DNA of 64,000 nucleotides, from NCBI GenBank assembly GCA_015075625.1, contig JABTTZ010000001.1, positions 124,001-188,000 on the forward strand. The letters are read 5' to 3'. This document shows positions 1 through 10,731 of this stretch, one piece after another (positions within the stretch are counted from its first letter, which is position 1; the number at the start of each line of letters is the position of its first letter). The position numbers and the translations under genes are program-made. The DNA comes from Anaerolineales bacterium. Lineage in GTDB: Bacteria; Chloroflexota; Anaerolineae; Aggregatilineales; UBA2796. The notes under the pieces are model-generated. The model searched no databases. It was not told the origin of the DNA and saw nothing but the letters and a program-made list of their open reading frames with translations.

Positions 1-285
1 CCGGGGCGATGCGATCACCCTTTCTGGGCGCGTGGGCGAGGGCGCTATGATTGTGGCAGTCAGCGACGAGGGCGAAGGCATTGCCCCGACGCGCTCCCCC
101 ATATTTTGATCGCTTCTACCGCGCAGATCGCTCGCGGCAGCACCACCCCGATGGCTGGAAACGCGATGGGGCGGGCTAGGCTTGAGCATCACCAAACGGC
201 TGGTCGAACTTCATCAAGGTGCGATTCACGTCCAAAGCACCCTGGGGCGGGGACAATCTTCACCGTCCACTTCCTGTTAACCTGA
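1..285 (+). pseudogene. Sensor histidine kinase, C-terminal fragment, frameshifted
   Basis: This is the end of a HATPase_c domain, the ATP-binding part of a sensor histidine kinase. Pieces read VSDEGEGIAP, then FDRFYRADRSR, then LGLSITKRLVELHQG, which match the G1, F and G2 boxes in order. No single frame is open. One base seems missing near 100, one in the T-run near 117, one at about 177 (GCGGGCTAGGC should give GAGLGLS) and one near 250. The gene begins left of the window. The family is clear; whether the breaks are biological or sequencing errors is not. Confidence 0.7.
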
Positions 286-346
286 GCGGTGTGCTACGAT
301 CTCTCGTAAACAGCATCACAAGTTGCACGAAAGATCACCAACCGTC

Positions 347-912
347 ATGAATCCTGCTATGATGAAACGCGCCGGACTGCTCATTGGCGTCCTTGTTTGT
401 GGTGTACTTGCCTTTGAACTGACGATGACCTTCCTGCGCCAGCGCACCGTTTCCATCACCATCCGCACCACCGGATCAGCGGTGACGGCCCCCACCCTGT
501 TCCCCCTGACGGGCGATGCCACCCCCCGACGCCCATCCCTGAAGATGCTCGGCAGATTGGGAAAGCAATGCTGGCAGCACGATCTTCATTGCCCGTGATG
601 GTGTTGTGCTGCTTGATGTGACATGGGATTACCGCATTGGTCCCGCGTTTTCCGCCGACACTGATCCGCGCTGATGTGACTGATGGTCAAGGGGATTGTT
701 GCCGCCCACAGCCACACGATCACCTGTGATCAGGTGAACGCGCTCGCCTGTTCGGGGTGGCGACGATCCTGCCCACCTTCAATGAACAGGATGGCGTTGG
801 CGAGGGCGGGCTTTGGCAAACGGGGCGCTATATGCTCAACATCACCCGCGCCTATGCCGGGCTGCGTCCAGAGATCATTCTCCGCCGTGAAGTGACGGTG
901 ATCAACGAGTGA
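347..912 (+). pseudogene. Hypothetical membrane-anchored secreted protein, frameshifted
   Basis: The first frame starts at ATG 347 and gives a short N-terminus with one clear membrane segment (about residues 9-27, LLIGVLVCGVLAFELTM), then an exported-looking Thr/Ser-rich stretch. The reading continues in other frames. Around 575-670 it gives FIARDGVVLLDVTWDYRIGP, and around 777-912 it gives a stretch ending in LRREVTVINE and TGA. At least three single-base shifts are needed to join them. I recognise no family. It directly follows the kinase fragment on the same strand, so it may belong to that operon. Confidence 0.45.
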
Positions 913-996
913 ATCAGGCGAAAGCCCAATTCGCCCGCACCCGGTAGGGCGGCTATGCCCTCTCTCAGTTGCTGAAAGGAGCTAAAAGGGCGGGCG

Positions 997-1951
997 TCAG
1001 GGGCGCTCACCCCTGCCTGGCTGCCCCACGCTTTGCCGCACCCTCTGCCCCACCGAGGCTTTCGGCGCCAGTTTGATCGGCTTGTTCGGCAAGGCGGTCT
1101 GAGCGGCTGCGCGAATCGGCGGGAAGGTTGCTGATGCCATACCCGTGTGCGAATACACATCGTCCATGGCGGCGATCATGTCTTCCAGCGAGGCAACCTC
1201 GTTGCGAATTTGATCCTGCAAGCGCCGCGCCCCAGAGCTATCGAGTTCCTTCACATCCATCAACTGCATTTTGGCGTGGACGGCGCTCAGTTGGGCAATG
1301 GTCGAATCCATCTTGATTTCAATGCGCTTGACGAGGGCGGCAACCTGATTCAAGTCCCCGCCAGTGATTCCTTAATCTCCAACGCCCGCTGCAATTCTGC
1401 CTTTACGGTGGGTCTTCCTCAAGGCTCAAGCGGCGCTTCAACGCCTGAATTTCCGTTGGCACTTGGCGGCGATCCCGCTCAATGATCGGATTCGACCCAA
1501 GGTATCGATGCTCTTGGCAAGGCGGTAGATGCTCTCGATCCAGTCGTTGATTTGGCTGGCAGTGTCATCAAGGCAACGCGCATGGCGCTGCTCTGCTTGC
1601 CAACGAACTCATCAATGATGCGCTTGTATTCAAGCGCCTTCACCAACTGTTGGCGGGCATAGAGATCCTGAATATCGCCGGGGTCGAACTGCTCTTTGAG
1701 GATGCGCAAGTTCGCCTGTTCGCGTGCTTTCGGATCGGTCAGCGTCGCCACAAGGTAGATCACCTCTGATCACCCCCAATTGCCAACCACAACCAGTTTG
1801 CCATCCCCGAAAAAGCTGAATACCGGAAAAAGCAATGATCGTCAAGCCAATGGTGATTGCACTCGGTGCGGTGAAAAGCATCGCTCAGCATCGCCCGAAA
1901 AGTATTCATCCGTATGTCGTCAATTGGGCTGCGCTTGTCATCTCTTGCCAT
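997..1951 (-). pseudogene. Hypothetical protein with one membrane segment and coiled coil, frameshifted
   Basis: The start at 1951 reads MARDDKRSPIDDIRMNTF. A shifted frame then gives a hydrophobic segment (APSAITIGLTIIAFSGIQLF). Next come charged helical stretches (TDPKAREQANLRILKEQF near 1700, then LNQVAALVKRIEIKMDS near 1330), which look like a cytoplasmic coiled coil. The segments lie in three frames, so several single-base shifts are needed. No known family is recognised. The 3' end is uncertain because the last frames overlap. Confidence 0.4.
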
Positions 1952-1988
1952 AATAGGGGACGTCCTTTTCGCTGTTCGTCAGGGTTTA

Positions 1989-2845
1989 TTAGGGTTTATG
2001 ATGGTTAATCATGGGCGGTGACGGTGGGGTGATCTGATAGCGCTCTCCTGTTTGAGAGAGATACCCAGCCTTCACCTTTGATCGTGCTGGCTGATCAGCA
2101 AGGCGCGGTGTTCCAGCACCCAAGCTTGCCATTTCGCTTGGTCTCTAAAGTCACCAACGGCCCGGTATCGTAGCTCGTCATCCAGCTAAGCCGCTCGAAG
2201 TGAATCATATAACTTGCCAAATCGCTCAGAAATAAGGCGTGCTGCCCCTCGCTGCTGAGCAGGATCGATTGGTGACCGGGCGTATGACCGGGCGTTACAA
2301 CGCCGCGCACACCGCAAAATGTCGGTGTCCCCATCCAATAAGGTCATCTGCCCACAGTCAAGCAGCGGTTGGAAATTCGGCTCGTAGTAGGTGCTGCGCG
2401 TCCGTTCATTCGTGTGGGTGGCGTCCTCATACTCTCGCCGCTGCACGTAATAGTGAGCGCTGGGAAAGGTCGGCCCAATCCCTTGGCGGTAAAGAGGGGT
2501 GTTCCCCGAACAATGATCGGCGTGCAAGTGCGTGTTAATGACCATATCGATCTGGTCAGGGGCAACCCCTTGCCGCGCTAACCCTCCAGAAGGGTCCTCG
2601 CTGCGCAGCAGCCCCACCCTCCTTCATTTTATCGGTCAGCTTATCGCCTAAGCCCGTATCCACGAGAATTAGCTTCCCGTGCGCCCGAATCAAGAGGCAG
2701 GTCAGGGTCATGGGATTTGGTTTTCCGCGTTTGGCTGAAGGTAATCGCGGTAAAGCGCACGCGGACAAGCTCAGCGACCGCCGGCATCGACATGAACTGT
2801 GCCATCGGTGAGAAAGTAGAGTTGGAAAGCGCCTAAGTGAATCAT
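1989..2845 (-). pseudogene. MBL-fold metallo-hydrolase, frameshifted
   Basis: Metallo-beta-lactamase-fold hydrolases bind two metals through an HxHxDH motif, seen here as NTHLHADHCSGN at about 2520-2550. It is preceded by LILVDTGLGDKL and followed by VTPGHTPGHQSIL, the usual downstream metal-ligand region, and by LFLSDLA. The likely start is ATG 2845 (MIHLGAFQLYFLTDG). The reading shifts frame near 2775, near 2605, near 2310 and near the C-terminus (2090-2150), where the likely end reaches 1989. The substrate cannot be told; lactonase-like and glyoxalase II-like members look alike at this level. Confidence 0.65.
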
Positions 2846-2857
2846 AGGTGAATCATA

Positions 2858-3969
2858 TCACGTCTGTTGCGTGTTAATCTGTGTGTTCAGGTATTCCTCT
2901 ATCGGCAGACGGGGCGAGATTGCCCCTTCATCGGCTATCATACGATCGCTCTGCTGGCTTGCTATCTGAATACGTTCAATGAGGGCGGCACGTTCCATCT
3001 CAGGAAGAAATGCCGCCTCTGCTGCCGTTTGGGTCAGACTCTGAAGAACGTCTAGTGTCCAGCCATGTGCTATCGCCGTCCGATAATATTCCTCGCTAAG
3101 CGTCACATCGCAGATCGCCGGATCGTCAGTGTTCAGCGTCACCCGCAAGCCGGCTGCCATCATGCGCTGGATGGGGTGGTCCTTCAGCGAGGGACAACGC
3201 CGCTCTGGATATTGCTGGTGGGGCAGACCTCAAAGACAACGCCCATTTCCGCCGCCAGAGCAACCGTCAGTTCATCCTCAAAAATCCTGACCCCATGCCC
3301 AATCCGCCGTGCGCCCATCGCCTCAATCGCATAGCGAATGTTGTGGGGCGCCATCCCACTCCCCCGTGCAAGGAGACAAACATTCCGGCGCGGCGTGCCT
3401 CCCGAAACAGATTGCGAAAGGGCGCAGCGGAAACCCGCGCTCTTGCCCGCACAGATCGACGGCGACAATTCCGCGCTGCTGTTGATCGAGAGCCGCTTGG
3501 ATCGATCCCTCGGCGTCGCTGAGGCTCTCGTGGCGGTTCACGGCGACAATCAGACGAACCTCAATACTGCGTCCAGCCATGCCATCGCGCACGCCATCAC
3601 ACACCCACGTAACCACATCGGGAAAGGTGAACCCCCTGCCCGTCCCAATGCCTTTGGGTGAAGCGCAGTTCCATATACCGAATGTTATCGGCGGCGGCGT
3701 CCTCCACCGCCTCCCGCGCCGCACGATAAACGACCTCTGGGGCGCAGTAAACCCCGCAAACGGCAAACTTGGAGAGGAAATGATCGGCAGTCCTCGGCGC
3801 GCCGGGCATCACTTGCACATAGGGGCGCAGTAACTCGGCGCGGTTGAGGGGACATCTAGGGCGTATTGTTCGGCAACCTCGGCAAGGGTGGTCAGACGAA
3901 TCGACCCTCCAAATGGCGGTGGAGTTCGATCTTGGGCATGGCGGCAATGGTGGCGCGTAAATCTGGCAC
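2858..3969 (-). pseudogene. add: Adenosine deaminase family protein, frameshifted
   Basis: Adenosine deaminase converts adenosine to inosine with one catalytic zinc. The start is probably GTG 3969, giving a leader then MPKIELHRHLEGS, the N-terminal zinc-binding HxH motif. Later pieces are APEVVYRAAREAVEDAAAD, IEVRLIVAVNRHES, VDLCG, FVSLHGG, RIGHGVRI, VCPTSN and LRVTLNTDDPAI, all in the family order including the late metal-ligand Asp. At least five frame changes separate them, so no full-length frame exists. An adenine or N6-methyl-AMP deaminase of the same family cannot be excluded. It lies downstream of nothing obvious on its strand and converges toward the MBL-fold gene. Confidence 0.7.
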
Positions 3970-4122
3970 AATAGTCCCCTGCAGATGGTAGAACAAATTG
4001 TACCACCGTGAGCATAGGCGTGCTGGCTTTACGCACTAGCACCTCGCCACAGCGATAGGGAAGGTTTTCCCTCCCCTTCCGTGTGCTGAGCGGGCAGCAA
4101 CAGGGTAAATGCATAACGCCTA

Positions 4123-4128
4123 TAATAA
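4123..4128 (+). promoter_or_regulatory. Possible -10 element
   Basis: A TATAAT hexamer lies about 33 bases upstream of ATG 4161, which itself has an AGAGGA ribosome-binding site. No good -35 hexamer was seen at 17 bases spacing, so this is only a weak promoter call. Confidence 0.35.
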
Positions 4129-4160
4129 TTCCTAATATTGTTTGAAGAAAGAGGAATACC

Positions 4161-4663
4161 ATGTCATTGATTGTCCACTTTCTCCGCGCCTCCAAAAGCA
4201 AGACAGTCAAAACAAAGTCCGCCTGCGGGATTTGCAAAGGCAAATTGAAGCAGAACGGCCACGTAGCGACCTGATGCAGATACAAAATGAGAACGAACGG
4301 CTGAACGGGTTAGCGAAAGGGCAGGCGGAAGTAGAACGACTGCGGGCATTTTTGTCTACACTATTTGCATGCAGTACCCTCACTGGTTGGACGGCAACCA
4401 GCCTTCTTACAAGAAGGACGGGCGTCGTTCGTTTTCCCTTGATCACCACCGCCTGCCCACCGGCAAGTGTATCGTGATAAGCGGGGCTGTCAACCACTGA
4501 GGGGTCAATCTCGTTAAAAAATGCTATAGGCGAGGGAGTATCCATCCCGAACCGAATTGCGTTGTTCAACACGCTGCACAAACAAGATATTTTTACGGCG
4601 CTGAGTCAGGGAAAAGCCCAGTTGTACTTCACGCCTTCCGATGTCGATTTGCACATTAAATGA
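4161..4663 (+). pseudogene. Coiled-coil gene remnant interrupted by a dispersed repeat
   Basis: ATG 4161 follows a good ribosome-binding site (AGAGGA at about 4149-4154) and reads MSLIVHFLRASKSKTVKTK. A shifted frame then continues as a charged coiled coil (VRLRDLQRQIEAERPR and on to GLAKGQAEVERLRAFL). This is cut at about 4365 by repeat copy 1 (4371-4530). After the repeat an open stretch reads NRIALFNTLHKQDIF and ends at TGA 4663; whether it is the original C-terminus is unknown. No family recognised. The stretch 4664-4804 holds nothing I can support. Confidence 0.4.
4371..4530 (+). repeat. Dispersed structured element, copy 1 of 3
   Basis: This 160-base unit recurs at 17872-18030 and 50477-50638 in the same orientation. 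It starts GCAGTACCCTCACTGGTTG and ends near ATGCTATAGG. Two neighbouring hairpins stand at its left end: CTGGTTG (4383-4389) pairs with CAACCAG (4395-4401), and CCTTCT (4402-4407) pairs with AGAAGG (4412-4417) around a TACA loop. The first loop differs in all three copies while its stem is unchanged. It could be a non-coding RNA, a small non-autonomous mobile element or an IS end fragment; the sequence alone does not decide. Confidence 0.75.
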
Positions 4664-4804
4664 AGGGGATCGGCGCTGGAACTATAACCTGCGCCCGCCG
4701 AGGGAGGCGATTTACCAACGCTCCCTAGCCTCTCCTAAAAAATGTGTGTACCCTTAAAGGATACTGCCTGAAAAGGCATGATAGTCTAGAACATATTTCA
4801 AAAA

Positions 4805-4895
4805 CCCCTATCCCCCTACCCCCTTTCCCTGCAAGCGGGGAAAGGGGGTGAACAACCCCTCTCCGTTTACGGGAAGGGGCAAGGGGTGGGGTTTT
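4805..4895. repeat. C-rich/G-rich imperfect palindrome
   Basis: A stretch of C-runs (CCCCCTTTCCC type) is followed by matching G-runs (GGGGAAAGGGGG at about 4838-4849) and then a second pair (CCCCTCTCCG with CGGGAAGGGG), so it can fold into two strong hairpins. Related blocks occur near 24.1, 28.25, 39.12, 39.45, 48.0-48.15, 57.75-57.85 and 62.37 kb, always between genes. It ends about 30 bases before the fcl start codon. Confidence 0.6.
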
Positions 4896-4902
4896 GAAAT
4901 GA

Positions 4903-5883
<981 letters not shown>

Positions 5884-5888
5884 GCAGC

Positions 5889-6329
5889 GTGCAGCGCGGC
5901 AAAGATTACATTGGGGTGGGCGTCGGGGCGATCATCGTTGATGAACAGGGGCGACTGTTCCTTGCCAAACGCGGCGAAAAAGCTCGCAATGAACGCGGCT
6001 TGTGGGAGTTTCCCGGCGGCTCTGTCGAATTTGGCGAGCGCCTCACCGATGCCCTCATCCGCGAAATGTATGAAGAATTTGGGATCATTATCGGCGTTGA
6101 GGAGATGCTCACCGTAACCGATCATATCCTTCCCGAAGAAGGGCAGCATTGGGTATCCCCATCCTACATCTGTCACATTGCCAAAGGGACGCCCACCATC
6201 CGCGAACCAGAGAAATGCGCGGCGATTGACTGGTTTGCCCTAGAGGACATTCCCTCCAACCTGACCCAAGTCACCGGGCATGATCTTGCTCTCTACCGCG
6301 CCTACCTTGCCGGAAAGACGAATCGCTAA
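5889..6329 (+). CDS. Nudix hydrolase
   Basis: Nudix enzymes cleave nucleoside diphosphates linked to another group. The full Nudix box Gx5Ex7REUxEExGU is present at about residues 43-65 (GSVEFGERLTDALI, then REMYEEFGI). The chosen start is GTG 5889, five bases after the fcl stop; an upstream in-frame start at 5847 would overlap fcl by 37 bases. The tight spacing suggests co-transcription with fcl, and GDP-mannose-type substrates are possible in that context. A MutT-like or ADP-sugar specificity cannot be ruled out. About 146 residues, normal for a single-domain member. Confidence 0.8.
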   Translation: MQRGKDYIGVGVGAIIVDEQGRLFLAKRGEKARNERGLWEFPGGSVEFGERLTDALIREMYEEFGIIIGVEEMLTVTDHILPEEGQHWVSPSYICHIAKGTPTIREPEKCAAIDWFALEDIPSNLTQVTGHDLALYRAYLAGKTNR

Positions 6330-6335
6330 GGGCTT

Positions 6336-7031
6336 ATGCTGCTTGCCATTGACACCGCCACCCGGTTGATCAGCCTCGCCCTCTACGATGGGCATGATCT
6401 TCATGCCGAACGCACCTGGCGCACGGCAAATCAGCACTCTGCCGAACTTATGCCCGCCATTCAGCACATGCTGGCGGCGGCGGGTATTCTCCCCACCACC
6501 CTAACGGCGCTCGCCGTCAGTCAGGGTCCGGGGTCATTCAATGGGCTGCGCATTGGCATCAGCACGGCAAAAGGGCTGGCAATGGCGCTCCGCCTACCGC
6601 TCATCGCCATTCCCACGTTGGAGGTTGTGGCGGCACAACACCGCCCCGCCCCTGCCGATCCTCCTTACTTTGGGGCGACAGCCCAAGCTGGACGCGGGCG
6701 GGTCTGCCTTGCGTGGTATCGTTGGCAGCATGGACAGACGGGCGAGGGTGGGCGGTGGGCAGCCGAGGGATCGCCCCACATCGTCGGGTGGGAGGCGCTC
6801 ATCGCGGCGGCGAACGCGCTTGGTGGGGCGCTCATCGGCGGAGAGATCGATCCAGCGGGGCGGGCGGCGCTCACCGCGGCTGGAATCCCTTACGTGGGGG
6901 CGGCGACAATGCTCCGGCGGGCGGGTTATCTTGCCGAGCTTGCCTGGGCGCGGTGGCAGGCGGGGGATTTCGGTCCGCCAGAGAGCGTAACCCCCATCTA
7001 CCTTCACCAGCCCGGCGTGCCGCATCCCTAA
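6336..7031 (+). CDS. tsaB: tRNA threonylcarbamoyladenosine modification protein TsaB
   Basis: TsaB is the non-catalytic partner of TsaD in making t6A37 in ANN-decoding tRNAs. The N-terminus LLAIDTATRLISLAL is the ASKHA-fold phosphate-1 strand. The signature GPGSFNGLRIGISTAKGLA follows at about residues 66-84, where most members have GPGSFTGLR. It has 231 residues, the usual length, and ends with the variable C-terminal domain. It starts 6 bases after the Nudix stop, so the fcl-Nudix-tsaB genes form a probable operon. TsaD, TsaE and RimI are not in the window. Confidence 0.88.
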   Translation: MLLAIDTATRLISLALYDGHDLHAERTWRTANQHSAELMPAIQHMLAAAGILPTTLTALAVSQGPGSFNGLRIGISTAKGLAMALRLPLIAIPTLEVVAAQHRPAPADPPYFGATAQAGRGRVCLAWYRWQHGQTGEGGRWAAEGSPHIVGWEALIAAANALGGALIGGEIDPAGRAALTAAGIPYVGAATMLRRAGYLAELAWARWQAGDFGPPESVTPIYLHQPGVPHP

Positions 7032-7108
7032 GCGCTGCCCGTTACTGATCATTTGCGCGATCCCCTCTTTTCGGTCACACTTTGGGCGTACAACAGGGGT
7101 GATTCACG

Positions 7109-10063
7109 ATGTCTGTACTCTCGCGCTTGGAGGCGGCAAACCCGCCAAACGACAACGATTTTGTCGAGATGCTGTTGCTCGAACGCTTCAAGGCGGATTA
7201 TGAGCAAGTCCCCGTTGCCAGCAACAAGCCGATTATCCTCAACGACCCGGCGTCGGTCTATCTTGTCTTTCGCGGGCGGGTCGATGTCTTTTCTGCCCCC
7301 ATCCAAGAGGGGAACATCGTCGGGCAGCGCCAACACCGTTTTCGCGCCGATGCGCCGCTTCTGGTTATGGGCGTTTCGGCAGAGGATACCGGCTATGGCT
7401 TTCTGGTCACTGGGGGGGGCGAAACAGAGGCGTTGCGCGTCACCCGCAGCCGCTTTCAAGAGCTTGCCGCACAGGATGAAAACCGCGCCGCAATTGCCGC
7501 GCTGCTCAATGGCTGGCTGATAAACCTCTACAGTGGGCTGGTGCGGGGCGTTCCCCCGAAAGAATACACCCAACTAGAGGCGGGCAAGACAACCTCGCTC
7601 AAATTGGATGCCATTGCCCGCGCCACACGGGGCGTCGTTTGGGTGCGGGCGGTAGAGGGTGAACTGCGCTATTTAGGGCGGACGGATGTCCCCGCCCTTG
7701 ATGCCGCCCTACCCTTTCCAGCGGCGGGGGCAATGTGGCTGCAAGCGGCACGCAGCAGCAAGGTCGAGGCGATTGATACCGCCGCTCTGCTGACCCATGA
7801 AAACGGGTGGGAAGTGATCGATTCCTTTGATCGGTTTGTTATGCGCGAGATCGTCACCGGCGCCACCCGTGCCGACGCTGCCGAACGCGAACGGCTGAAA
7901 AACCGCTCTGCCTCAGATACCATCCGCGTGAGCAACGCCCTTCAACAGCTTGCCGCGCCGCTTGCCGCCGAGGGATCGCGGGACTTTCCCGCCGATATGA
8001 ACACGGAAGACCCTCTCTTAGCCGCTTGCCAGATTGTCGGCACGGATATAGGGATCGCCGTCCGCCCCCATCCCGATATGCTGCGCGGGAAAAAGCTCCG
8101 CAACCCGTTGCAAGATATTGCGAAGGCATCGCGCTTCCGCACCCGCTCGGTAGCACTCAAAGAGGAATGGTGGAAAACCGATTCTGGTCCACTGCTTGGC
8201 TATTGGGAAGAAGGCAAACGCCCCGTCGCCCTCATTGCCGAAACGCCTGGGACGTATGTCGTCCGCGACCCCGCCACCCGCAAAGAAGTACCCGTCACCG
8301 CTGAGGTTGCCGATAACCTGAGTTACTTTGCCCATGCCTTCTACCGCCCTTTCCCAGAAACCCCCCTTACCGGCTGGCAGGTGCTGCGTTTTGCGGCAAA
8401 AGGCATCTGGCGCGATTTACTCACCGTCGTCCTCATGGGGCTGTTCGTGGGCGTCCTGACGACGGCGACGCCCCTAGTGACGGGCATTATCTTCGAGAGC
8501 GTGATTCCGGGTTCGGATCGGGCGCAGCTGCTTCAGCTTGGCATTGTCCTGATCATGGTCTTTCTTGCCTCTGCCGCCTTCACCATGACGCGCAGCATCG
8601 CCATTTTGCGCGTGGAAGGGCGTGTCAGCAGCACCGTGCAGGGGGCGCTCTGGGATCGCCTGATCAACTTGCCGACGCCATTTTTCCGCCGCTATGCCTC
8701 AGGCGATTTGGCGGCGCGGGCGTTGGGCTTGGAAGTCATCCGTGAGGCAATCACCGGACCGACCATCAATGCCCTGCTCAGCGGGATTTTTTCTATTTTT
8801 AATTTGTTCGTGCTGCTGGCGTTTGATGCGCGGGTGGCGGGCGTCGCTATGCTGTTGGTGATCGTCGCCGTCGGGGTGACGATGGGCTTTGGCTTGGCAC
8901 AGGTGCGCATCCAGCGGCAGATCACCGCGCAGCAGGGGAAAATCTCCGGTCTCATTTTGCAGATCGTCTCTGGCGTGGCGAAATTTCGTACCGCCGGAGC
9001 GGAAAATCGGGCGTTCAGCCTTTGGGCAAAGGAGTTCAGCGAACAAAAAACCCGTTCCTTCCGCGCCCGCATCGTACGGAACTACCTTATTACGTGGTCA
9101 AGTGTTTTTCCCATCTTGGCGACGATGCTCATTTTCGCCGCCACCCGCGCCACCGGACGAGAGGTCTCCACAGGCGGGTTCATCGCTTTCTACACGGCGT
9201 TCACCCTCTTTTTGGGCAGCGCCCTTGAATTGGGGATGGTCTTCGTTGGGTTGTACGCTGTCTTGCCCCAATACGAGCGCGTTAAGCCCATCCTTGAGAT
9301 GCTCCCGGAGGTCGATTCAACGAAAAGTGACCCAAGCGAGATCACGGGCGATATTGAGGTCAGCCATGTGTCCTTCAAATACAAGGACGATGGTCCGCTC
9401 ATTCTGCGCGATGTCTCCTTTCATATTCAGGGGGGCGAATTTGTCGCCCTTGTGGGAGCATCTGGGTCAGGAAAATCCACCATGCTCCGTCTTTTACTCG
9501 GCTTTGAGATGCCCGAATCGGGCGCGATCTTCTATAACGGGCAAGACCTTGCTGGCTTGGATGTCCGTGCCGTGCGGCGACAGTTGGGCGTTGTCTTGCA
9601 AAGCAGCCAACTGATGGCAGGGACGATCTACGAAAATATCGTTGGGCAGGCGGGCTTGAGCATTGACGAAGCATGGGTCGCCGCACGCATGGCGGGCTTG
9701 GAAGAAGACATTAAGGCAATGCCGATGGGGATGCACACCGTCATTGGCGAAGGCGGCAGCACCTTTAGCGGCGGACAAAAGCAGCGGCTGCTCATCGCCC
9801 GCGCCATTGTGACGAAGCCCCGCGTCATGTTTTTTGACGAGGCAACCAGCGCCCTTGATAACCGCACCCAAGAGGTGGTCACCCGCAGTTTGGATACGCT
9901 GGACGCCACGCGGATTGTCATTGCCCATCGCCTCAGCACGATCATCAACGCCCACCGCATCATTGTCATGGAGCGTGGTGAGGTTGTTCAGCAGGGGTCG
10001 TACAAGGAACTGGTTGGGCAGGCGGGCTTGTTCGCAGATTTGGCACGGCGGCAGTTGACGTAA
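7109..10063 (+). CDS. NHLP-type bacteriocin exporter ABC transporter (permease and ATPase fused)
   Basis: The protein has 984 residues. The first 400 or so contain a cyclic-nucleotide-binding-like fold (VYLVFRGRVDVF near residues 49-60), as found in the second ABC subunit of NHLP leader-peptide export systems. An ABC exporter membrane domain with several segments spans about 425-700. A nucleotide-binding domain follows, with Walker A GASGSGKST near 783, signature FSGGQKQRL near 886 and Walker B VMFFDEATSAL near 905. There is no N-terminal C39 peptidase domain. Known systems pair this gene with a peptidase-containing ABC subunit and an HlyD-type adaptor; neither is visible here, nor a precursor peptide gene. 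It could have been recruited to export another substrate. Confidence 0.75.
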   Translation: MSVLSRLEAANPPNDNDFVEMLLLERFKADYEQVPVASNKPIILNDPASVYLVFRGRVDVFSAPIQEGNIVGQRQHRFRADAPLLVMGVSAEDTGYGFLVTGGGETEALRVTRSRFQELAAQDENRAAIAALLNGWLINLYSGLVRGVPPKEYTQLEAGKTTSLKLDAIARATRGVVWVRAVEGELRYLGRTDVPALDAALPFPAAGAMWLQAARSSKVEAIDTAALLTHENGWEVIDSFDRFVMREIVTGATRADAAERERLKNRSASDTIRVSNALQQLAAPLAAEGSRDFPADMNTEDPLLAACQIVGTDIGIAVRPHPDMLRGKKLRNPLQDIAKASRFRTRSVALKEEWWKTDSGPLLGYWEEGKRPVALIAETPGTYVVRDPATRKEVPVTAEVADNLSYFAHAFYRPFPETPLTGWQVLRFAAKGIWRDLLTVVLMGLFVGVLTTATPLVTGIIFESVIPGSDRAQLLQLGIVLIMVFLASAAFTMTRSIAILRVEGRVSSTVQGALWDRLINLPTPFFRRYASGDLAARALGLEVIREAITGPTINALLSGIFSIFNLFVLLAFDARVAGVAMLLVIVAVGVTMGFGLAQVRIQRQITAQQGKISGLILQIVSGVAKFRTAGAENRAFSLWAKEFSEQKTRSFRARIVRNYLITWSSVFPILATMLIFAATRATGREVSTGGFIAFYTAFTLFLGSALELGMVFVGLYAVLPQYERVKPILEMLPEVDSTKSDPSEITGDIEVSHVSFKYKDDGPLILRDVSFHIQGGEFVALVGASGSGKSTMLRLLLGFEMPESGAIFYNGQDLAGLDVRAVRRQLGVVLQSSQLMAGTIYENIVGQAGLSIDEAWVAARMAGLEEDIKAMPMGMHTVIGEGGSTFSGGQKQRLLIARAIVTKPRVMFFDEATSALDNRTQEVVTRSLDTLDATRIVIAHRLSTIINAHRIIVMERGEVVQQGSYKELVGQAGLFADLARRQLT

Positions 10064-10116
10064 GTGGTAAAATAAGAAATGAGCTAAAAAATAAGGATCG
10101 GAAAAAGGGTAGGGTG

Positions 10117-10683
10117 ATGGCTGTTCAGATTACCCACATGACAAACGAGGCATTCCGCGCCTATGAGAATTTGCCGGAACATGCCCACCACTCCTTAGAA
10201 CTTTTGGAGGGGATACCCTACCATATGCCATCGCCAAGTCCCCTCCACCAAAAAATTGTCTTTATCCTTTCAGGATTACTCTATCTCTATCTGACTCAAC
10301 ACCCTCTTGGGGATGCCTATGGCGATAACTTAGATTACGAATTGGCAGAAGGAATTATCCTCAAGCCTGCTCTCTCTTTTGTCTCCAAAGAGCGGGCGCC
10401 GACCCTCCCCAAACGGTATACGATTGCTCCCGATTTGGTGGTGGAGGTTATGTCGCCAACGAACAGCCATGCCGAAATCAGCAAAAAGATTGAGACCTTT
10501 TTTCGGCACGGCACGCGCCTTGCCTGGGTGATTGAGCCTGAAGACCGCCTAGTGCGCGTTTATCGCCCAGAAACAGACGGAAGTATCAATGTGCGCGTTT
10601 TGACGGCAACCGATACCTTAGAGGGTGGCGAGGTGCTGCCCGCCTTTGGGGTCACCGTCAGCGATCTGTTTCCGACACGCTGA
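10117..10683 (+). CDS. Uma2 family (DUF820) putative restriction-like endonuclease
   Basis: Uma2 proteins have a PD-(D/E)xK nuclease fold, but their roles are poorly known; they are very common in cyanobacteria and Chloroflexota. Signs here are the LELLEGIPYHMPSPSPLHQ stretch near residues 28-46, the core APDLVVEVMSPTNS near 109-122 and the conserved FGVTVSDLF ending. ATG 10117 is preferred over the overlapping GTG at 10114. It stands alone between the exporter and the GNAT gene, with gaps of about 50 bases each side. Length 188, typical. Confidence 0.82.
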   Translation: MAVQITHMTNEAFRAYENLPEHAHHSLELLEGIPYHMPSPSPLHQKIVFILSGLLYLYLTQHPLGDAYGDNLDYELAEGIILKPALSFVSKERAPTLPKRYTIAPDLVVEVMSPTNSHAEISKKIETFFRHGTRLAWVIEPEDRLVRVYRPETDGSINVRVLTATDTLEGGEVLPAFGVTVSDLFPTR

Positions 10684-10731
10684 TTGCCGTCCAATCAGCG
10701 AGGGTACGCCAAAGAGTAAGGAACGCTCCTC

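Noticed and set aside
4207-4581. Minus-strand open frame through element copy 1
   Set aside because: The same frame is broken by stops in copies 2 and 3, so the element is not likely to code for protein in that direction.
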